Positions 6,474 to 11,803 of a stretch of DNA of 11,803 nt are shown here, in pieces; the stretch's first letter is position 1, and each line of letters begins with the position of its first letter. A program made the translations under genes and the position numbers. Source of the DNA: JAURDE01 sp965365285 (GTDB taxonomy: Bacteria > Bdellovibrionota > Bacteriovoracia > Bacteriovoracales > Bacteriovoracaceae); NCBI GenBank assembly GCA_965365285.1, contig CBDUBC010000099.1:1-11803 (forward strand), read 5' to 3'. The notes beneath the pieces are model-generated. The model saw nothing but the letters and a program-made list of their open reading frames with translations. It had not been told where the DNA came from and searched no databases.

Positions 6474-7391
6474 ATGCAAAGCTTTCCGAAGGTCCTAGAA
6501 TGCATAAGCGACCTCTCTAAAGATCAGATAGAGAAGCTTATCCATTCTGCTAACCGACTGAAATTTGGCTACGTCCCGGTCGGTTCTCGAAATCTTGGAC
6601 GTAAATTCACACCTGTTGTTGCCACCAGTTTTTTAGAAAATTCCACTAGAACTAAACATTCTTTTGCGATTGCCATCAAAAAGCTAGGTGCGATGTATAT
6701 TGATTTTAATGCAGATACATCCAGTCTTAAAAAAGGTGAAAGCCTTGAAGAGACTCTTTTGACCCTCCATTACCAGGGAGTTGACCTCTGTATTATTCGA
6801 ACCAGTGTCTCTGGGGAACTAAATCAATTTAAAGAAAACCCTCCCATCGCTATTATTAATGGTGGAGATGGTATTAACGAGCATCCAACTCAGGCCCTAC
6901 TTGATCTCTTTACCATGTTTGAAGAAGGAATCGATATAAATGGTAAAACCCTAGCGATCATAGGTGACTGTAAACACTCAAGAGTGGGTCATTCTCTAAC
7001 AACGCTGATTCCTATGTTTGGTGGGAAAATTATTTTTTGTGGTCCTGAGGAGTGCCTGCCAGAGGAGATTCCGGCGAATTGCACGGCCACCACAAATGTT
7101 GATGAAGCAATTATGAATAGTGATGTCCTTTATACTCTTCGAATTCAAAAAGAGCGTCACAGTCAAAAGGCTGCTTATTACGATACTTATGAAGAAGATT
7201 ATGGAGTTAATTTAAAAAGGCTTCAAAGACTTGATAGAAAACTTCCAATTTTTCACCCGGGCCCCGTTAATATTGGGGTTGAGTTGGATTATGAAACAGT
7301 AAAATCAGATCTCTATTTAGGATATAAACAAGTTACAAACTCAGTATTTATGAGAATGGCCATTCTTAAGGCCATGCTCATAGATGCTTAA
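6474..7391 (+). CDS. pyrB: aspartate carbamoyltransferase catalytic subunit
   Basis: PyrB condenses carbamoyl phosphate with aspartate to N-carbamoyl-aspartate, the first committed step of pyrimidine synthesis, in the cytoplasm. The protein is 305 residues, the usual catalytic-chain length. The carbamoyl-phosphate site is FLENSTRTKHSF (53-64), with SLKKGESL (84-91) providing the loop serine and Lys87, which reaches in from the neighbouring subunit. Arg109 lies in IIRTS, HPTQALLDLF spans 137-146, and GDCKHSRVGHSL spans 164-174 onward. RIQKER (223-228) binds aspartate and HPGPVN (261-266) closes the site. The HPGPVN form is typical of bacteria without the E. coli style HPLP. No pyrI regulatory-subunit gene follows; the fused carAB starts 10 bases downstream, so the products are made together. 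GGGA at 6465-6468 is a plausible Shine-Dalgarno for ATG 6474. It is divergent from the nuclease-like gene. Confidence 0.97.
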   Translation: MQSFPKVLECISDLSKDQIEKLIHSANRLKFGYVPVGSRNLGRKFTPVVATSFLENSTRTKHSFAIAIKKLGAMYIDFNADTSSLKKGESLEETLLTLHYQGVDLCIIRTSVSGELNQFKENPPIAIINGGDGINEHPTQALLDLFTMFEEGIDINGKTLAIIGDCKHSRVGHSLTTLIPMFGGKIIFCGPEECLPEEIPANCTATTNVDEAIMNSDVLYTLRIQKERHSQKAAYYDTYEEDYGVNLKRLQRLDRKLPIFHPGPVNIGVELDYETVKSDLYLGYKQVTNSVFMRMAILKAMLIDA

Positions 7392-7394
7392 GGA
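7390..7394 (+). promoter_or_regulatory. Shine-Dalgarno AAGGA of the fused carAB gene
   Basis: AAGGA begins within the TAA stop of pyrB and lies 7 bases before ATG 7402. A nearer ATG at 7394 is out of frame and reaches a stop after nine codons. This fixes the carAB start and suggests translational coupling to pyrB. Confidence 0.7.
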
Positions 7395-7401
7395 TGGGAA
7401 A

Positions 7402-10400
7402 ATGGCAGAAAGTAAAGAGTTAGAATTTAACAGAAACCTCAAAAAAACTACTGCTTATCTTCATTTTGAAGATGGTACCAAATTCAAAGGGAAAGTGAAT
7501 CGAGACATGAACTCTCCTGAACTTGAAAATGGAATCTGGGGGGAGGCTGCTTTTACGACGGGCATGAGTGGGTATCAAGAAACGATGACGGACCCAAGTT
7601 TTCTCGGTCAGCACATCATCTTCACCACTGCCCATGTTGGAAACTACCATAGTGACCCAAAGGTCATGCAATCTAAAAAATCCCACGCAGCTTCTTTAAT
7701 CGCTAGAAACTTTAGCTACAATTCATTCTTAAATGAAGTTGATGTCCCTCTCTTTGTCTGCCAAGACACAAGAGCGCTTGTAAAATTCCTCACCTCTTCA
7801 AATGCAAGCCATAAATCTGTTATTACGGCGAGCCCGGATACTCCAAGCTCTGAAGAATTTAAAAATTCAAAACTAAGATGTAATAACCTAGAAGAAGTTA
7901 GCCAAAAGGATCATGAAGTTCTGATCCCTGGCGAAAACCCAATTGTACTTGTTAACTATGGTTGTAAAAACGCCATTACAAATAATCTTAAAAATCTAAA
8001 CTACCCTCTTGTTTCTGTTGGTCATAAAACAACAGCTGAAGAAATTAAAAAATATAATCCAAGGCTTATTTTTCTTTCAAACGGTCCAGGGGATCCAAGG
8101 GCCTATATTCCTGAAATTGAAAATGTAAAAGAATTCCTGAAACTTCAAGTGCCGATGAGAGGGATTTGTCTTGGACATCAACTTCTCTCCCTTGCTCTGG
8201 GAGCCGAAATTATTCGACTACCTTTTGGACAACGTGGGATAAACCATCCTTGTCTCGATAAAGTATCTGGAGAAATTTTAATCACCAGTCAAAACCATGG
8301 TTATGCGACTGATGAAGAGTCTCTTCTTAAAATCTCGAAAAATAATTCTCTCGATAGAGAGCTGTTTGTCTCTTACCGGTCACTTTTTGATCAATCTGTT
8401 GAAGGTATGGCGACAACGGATCATTTCCTCAAATCTGTTCAGTTTCATCCTGAAGCTTTCCCTGGTCCAAAAGATGCAGCACCATTTTTTAAAGAAATTA
8501 AAGAATTCCTTGATGGAAAACTAACTGAAAGAATTATCCCTGAAAAACTTGAGGAAATTGTAGATCTTACCAATCCAGTGATCAAAGAAGTTCCTTATAA
8601 AAGAATTCTTCTTATTGGTTCAGGACCGATTAAAATTGGTCAAGCTTCGGAATTCGATTATTCTGGTACGCAGGCGCTAAAGTCCCTAAAAGAAATTGGA
8701 GTTGAAGTTGTTCTTTTAAACTCTAACCCAGCAACCATTATGACGGATCCAGAAATGGCCTCACGAACCTATATTGAGCCCATCACTAAGGAAACCATCA
8801 AAAAAATCATTGCTAAAGAAAACGTCGATGCTGTTCTCTCAACTATGGGAGGTCAAACAGCTCTAAATATGTGTATTGAGCTTGAAGAAGAGGAGTTCTT
8901 AAGTAAAAACAATTGTGCACTTCTTGGTGCAAAGGTTGATACGATTAAAAAAACCGAAGACCGAGATCTCTTCTCCAAGGAGCTAGATGGACTTGGTTAT
9001 CAAACGGGTAAAAGATATCACGCCACTACTCCTGATGAGGCCCGAACTATGGCCGAAAATGAAGTGGGTTTCCCTCTTCTGATCCGAAGAGACTTCGCTC
9101 TTGGTGGTCATGGATCTGCTCTTGTTAAGAACAAAGAGGAGCTTGAGGAAGTATTCGATACCGATATCAAATTCCCTATCACATTAGAAAAAAGTATCTA
9201 TGGTTGGAAAGAGGTTGAGTTAGAGGTCATGGTCGATAAAGACAAAAATGGCGTCATCATCTGTTCCATTGAAAATATAGATCCATGTGGAATCCATACG
9301 GGGGATTCTATTACTGTTGCACCAGCACAAACCATTAGTGATTATTGCTACCAACAACTTCGAACCATGTCCCTTACTATTGCTAAGCATATGGGTGTTG
9401 TCGCCGGTGGAGCGAATGTCCAATTTGCCATCAATCCAAATGATGAGAACGATATTATCGTTATTGAAATGAATCCAAGGGTTTCGAGATCGTCCGCTCT
9501 CGCTTCTAAAGCGACAGGATATCCGATTGCTAAAATATCGGCCCTCCTTGCTGTAGGATATACTCTTAAAGAAATTTTAAATGATATCACTAAAGTTAGT
9601 CCTGTTGCCTTTGAGCCAACACTTGATTACGTCGCAATTAAAGTTCCTATCTTCCCATTTAGCAAGTTCCCAACTTCGTCAAGAAGACTCGGGCCACAAA
9701 TGAGAAGTGTTGGGGAAGTCCTTGCTCTTGCAGGGAGCTTTAATGAAGCCTTTCTTAAAGCTCTGAGAAGTCTTGAGAATGGACTTGAAATCCCTTCGAT
9801 CACTCAACTTAAACAAACGCCCATCGATCTAACTCGAGATTACCTCGAAGAAAGACTCTCTATTCCTCAAGAACTGTGCCTTCTTACAGTTCTTGATGCT
9901 CTTAGAAACGGTTTTAGTGTTGAAGAAATCTATAAACTCACTCACATCACTCCATGGTTTATTGATCAAATGAATCTTATCGTTGAAGCTGAAAAAACGA
10001 TAAATGATAAAAACGTTCTTGAAAATAAAAATGGAAATGAAGATTTTAGAGAACTTAAGGCGCTTGGTTTTTCAGATAAGTATCTTGCTAAACTTCTTAA
10101 TAAGTCTCAAAAAGATATTCTCAAACACAGACTTGATCATAAAGTCTTTCCTGTTTTTAAGTCGGTCGATACTTGCTCCGGTGAGTTTAATGCCGAAACT
10201 CCATACTTTTATTCAACTTATAACGAAACTTACGAATCAACTCCACTTTCTAATGAAAACCGAAGTGTAATCGTTCTTGGTTCTGGACCAAACAGAATTG
10301 GTCAAGGGATTGAGTTTGATTATAGCTGCGTAAAAGCCTGTACCAGACTTCAAGAAAAGAATATTAAAGCGATCATGGTGAACTCTAACCCTGAAACAGT

Positions 10401-11803
10401 TTCTACGGATTATGATAGCTCTGATCGACTCTATTTAACTCCGCTTTATAGTGAAGACCTCGTCGATATCCTTATGTATGAAAATCCAGAGGGAGTTATT
10501 GCTTCTTTCTCAGGGCAAACGGGAATTGGCATTAGAGAGCATATTGAAAAGACTTTTTACAATGAGTTCTTAAATTTTAACTTCCTTGGTCCAAGCATGA
10601 AAACGCTTGATCTTACTGAAGACCGAAAACTCTTTAGTATGGAAGTTGAAAAAACGGAGCTTTCTCAGACAAAATCTGTAGAGGTTGCTGGATATAAACA
10701 CCTTGTGAATGCCATGATTGAAATTGGCTTTCCTGTCATCATCCGACCTAGCTATGTGATTGGTGGTGAGTCCATGTACATCTTTCACTCTCACGATGAC
10801 ATCCATAAGCTACCTGAAGAGCATAAAAAACAACTGATTGAGTCTCAAGGAAGCTTTCAAATTGAAAACTATCTTGAAAATGCAATCGAATACGATGTGG
10901 ACCTTATTAGAGACATAAAAGGAAATGTGGTTTTCACGGTCTGTGAACATATTGAGTACGCCGGAGTCCACTCTGGTGACTCAGGGATGATAGCCCCTCC
11001 AGTGGCGATTACAAGTGGGCTTTATCAAAGACTTAAATCCATTAGTAAAAAACTAGCTGACCAACTTGAAATTGTTGGGCCGATTAACTTTCAATATGCT
11101 ATCAAAAATGGAAATATTTACTGTATAGAAGCCAACCCAAGAGGTTCTCGAACTCTTCCTTTCTTATCGAAGGCATACAATCGATCTCTTCCTAAAATAG
11201 CCACAGATGCCATGTTAGGGGACGAGATTGAAAATTGGGATCAAGAAGTTTCAACCTTTTTCTGTGTCAAGCAATCAACCTTTCCATTCGATCGATTCAT
11301 TCAAGATAATATTATTTTGGGACCTAAAATGAGATCGACTGGTGAGACCTTTGGAGTCGACACCGACAAAGAACATGCGATCCTTAAGTCTTATTTAGGA
11401 AACTATCCAAATCTTTTGGGTGAAGGAAAAGTTCTCGTCTCTCTATCGGATTTGTCTAAGCCAATGATTATTCCATATCTAAAAAATATTGTTCAAATGG
11501 GTTACAAACTCTTCGCCACCGGTGGAACTCAAAGATTTATTCTTAAACAAGGAATTGCTTGTGAGCTTGTGAATAAGATTAATCGTGAAGGCGAAAGTGG
11601 ACTAAATCTTATTGATCTTCTTAAAGATAAGGATCTAAAGCTTGTTCTTAATACTCCTCTGGATAAAGGAACATCAAAGTCGGATGGTGAGTATATTCGA
11701 AACACTGCCATTGCTCACGGAAAGCCTTGCTTTACCAGAGAAGAAAATATCAAGGCCGTTCTCGAGGCCATTATTGGTTCTCAAAATAGGGATATGAACC
11801 CAG
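7402..11803 (+). CDS. carAB: carbamoyl-phosphate synthetase, glutaminase (CarA) and synthetase (CarB) fused in one chain; 3' end beyond window
   Basis: Makes carbamoyl phosphate from glutamine, bicarbonate and two ATP. One frame runs 1467 codons without a stop to the window edge. Residues 1-373 are CarA-like: SNGPGDP, GICLGHQLL with catalytic Cys256, and QFHPEA with His349 and Glu351. A linker of about 20 residues replaces the carA stop and carB start. CarB begins near 394: IGQASEFDYSG, GGQTAL (483-488), first ATP-grasp RRDFALGGHGS (562-572) and EMNPRVSRSSALASK (from 689). An oligomerisation region spans about 794-950. The second synthetase half has GPNRIGQGIEFDY from about 960, RPSYVIGG (1115-1122) and EANPRGSR (1243-1250). 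From about 1344 an MGS-like allosteric domain contains LFATGGTQRF, where UMP-type effectors bind in the family. The end resembles the usual CarB C-terminus, so only a few residues are probably missing unless a further domain follows. Bacteria normally encode CarA and CarB separately; fusion is the animal and fungal arrangement. Confidence 0.96.
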   Translation, partial: MAESKELEFNRNLKKTTAYLHFEDGTKFKGKVNRDMNSPELENGIWGEAAFTTGMSGYQETMTDPSFLGQHIIFTTAHVGNYHSDPKVMQSKKSHAASLIARNFSYNSFLNEVDVPLFVCQDTRALVKFLTSSNASHKSVITASPDTPSSEEFKNSKLRCNNLEEVSQKDHEVLIPGENPIVLVNYGCKNAITNNLKNLNYPLVSVGHKTTAEEIKKYNPRLIFLSNGPGDPRAYIPEIENVKEFLKLQVPMRGICLGHQLLSLALGAEIIRLPFGQRGINHPCLDKVSGEILITSQNHGYATDEESLLKISKNNSLDRELFVSYRSLFDQSVEGMATTDHFLKSVQFHPEAFPGPKDAAPFFKEIKEFLDGKLTERIIPEKLEEIVDLTNPVIKEVPYKRILLIGSGPIKIGQASEFDYSGTQALKSLKEIGVEVVLLNSNPATIMTDPEMASRTYIEPITKETIKKIIAKENVDAVLSTMGGQTALNMCIELEEEEFLSKNNCALLGAKVDTIKKTEDRDLFSKELDGLGYQTGKRYHATTPDEARTMAENEVGFPLLIRRDFALGGHGSALVKNKEELEEVFDTDIKFPITLEKSIYGWKEVELEVMVDKDKNGVIICSIENIDPCGIHTGDSITVAPAQTISDYCYQQLRTMSLTIAKHMGVVAGGANVQFAINPNDENDIIVIEMNPRVSRSSALASKATGYPIAKISALLAVGYTLKEILNDITKVSPVAFEPTLDYVAIKVPIFPFSKFPTSSRRLGPQMRSVGEVLALAGSFNEAFLKALRSLENGLEIPSITQLKQTPIDLTRDYLEERLSIPQELCLLTVLDALRNGFSVEEIYKLTHITPWFIDQMNLIVEAEKTINDKNVLENKNGNEDFRELKALGFSDKYLAKLLNKSQKDILKHRLDHKVFPVFKSVDTCSGEFNAETPYFYSTYNETYESTPLSNENRSVIVLGSGPNRIGQGIEFDYSCVKACTRLQEKNIKAIMVNSNPETVSTDYDSSDRLYLTPLYSEDLVDILMYENPEGVIASFSGQTGIGIREHIEKTFYNEFLNFNFLGPSMKTLDLTEDRKLFSMEVEKTELSQTKSVEVAGYKHLVNAMIEIGFPVIIRPSYVIGGESMYIFHSHDDIHKLPEEHKKQLIESQGSFQIENYLENAIEYDVDLIRDIKGNVVFTVCEHIEYAGVHSGDSGMIAPPVAITSGLYQRLKSISKKLADQLEIVGPINFQYAIKNGNIYCIEANPRGSRTLPFLSKAYNRSLPKIATDAMLGDEIENWDQEVSTFFCVKQSTFPFDRFIQDNIILGPKMRSTGETFGVDTDKEHAILKSYLGNYPNLLGEGKVLVSLSDLSKPMIIPYLKNIVQMGYKLFATGGTQRFILKQGIACELVNKINREGESGLNLIDLLKDKDLKLVLNTPLDKGTSKSDGEYIRNTAIAHGKPCFTREENIKAVLEAIIGSQNRDMNP

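Noticed and set aside
7420..7686. Minus-strand frame of 88 codons, and similar frames at 8297-8524 (+), 9220-9590 (both strands), 10004-10270 (+), 10570-10806 (-) and 11529-11711 (-)
   Set aside because: All sit inside the continuous CarA-CarB reading frame, whose conserved motifs cover these regions, so they are shadows.

Overview
The window is AT-rich chromosomal DNA from what looks like a Gram-negative (diderm) bacterium. It has signal-peptide-bearing exported proteins, a monofunctional murein glycosyltransferase gene and a dense layout with short or negative gene spacing. The AT-rich, Lys/Asn/Phe-rich style would suit a member of the Bdellovibrionota (Bacteriovorax-like), but that placement is inference and no marker gene here proves it. 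No rRNA, tRNA, CRISPR array, insertion sequence or convincing repeat was found, and no gap between genes reaches 300 bases.

Layout. (1) Bases 1-513 hold the 3' end of an ABC-ATPase-like gene whose signature, Walker B and switch motifs are all degenerate. (2) Bases 550-1707 encode a complete DNA (cytosine-5) methyltransferase with a GTG start; its tail overlaps a convergent gene (1679-2089, minus) for a small exported protein. (3) Bases 2162-3757 form a two-gene plus-strand operon: an exported Ppx/GppA-like protein that appears to lack the catalytic glutamates, then a class IA HAD phosphatase. (4) Bases 3742-6389 on the minus strand carry a PD-(D/E)XK-nuclease-like protein, a GmhB/HisB-type HAD phosphatase with an unrecognised N-terminal domain, and an mtgA-like glycosyltransferase gene interrupted by one in-frame amber codon. 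(5) Bases 6474-11803 are a pyrimidine operon: pyrB, then after 10 bases one uninterrupted reading frame of at least 1467 codons in which the glutaminase (CarA) and synthetase (CarB) halves of carbamoyl-phosphate synthetase are fused. The frame is still open at the window edge.

How the genes work together. The fused CarA-CarB makes carbamoyl phosphate from glutamine, bicarbonate and ATP, and PyrB condenses it with aspartate. Co-transcription of the two couples the first two steps of UMP synthesis, as in animal CAD, where these activities sit on one chain. The other genes show no obvious shared pathway. The most notable points are the CarA-CarB fusion with a partly eukaryote-like first ATP-grasp motif, the amber codon in an otherwise intact mtgA, the nuclease-like/HAD gene pair, and two apparent pseudo-enzymes (the ABC-like and Ppx-like proteins).
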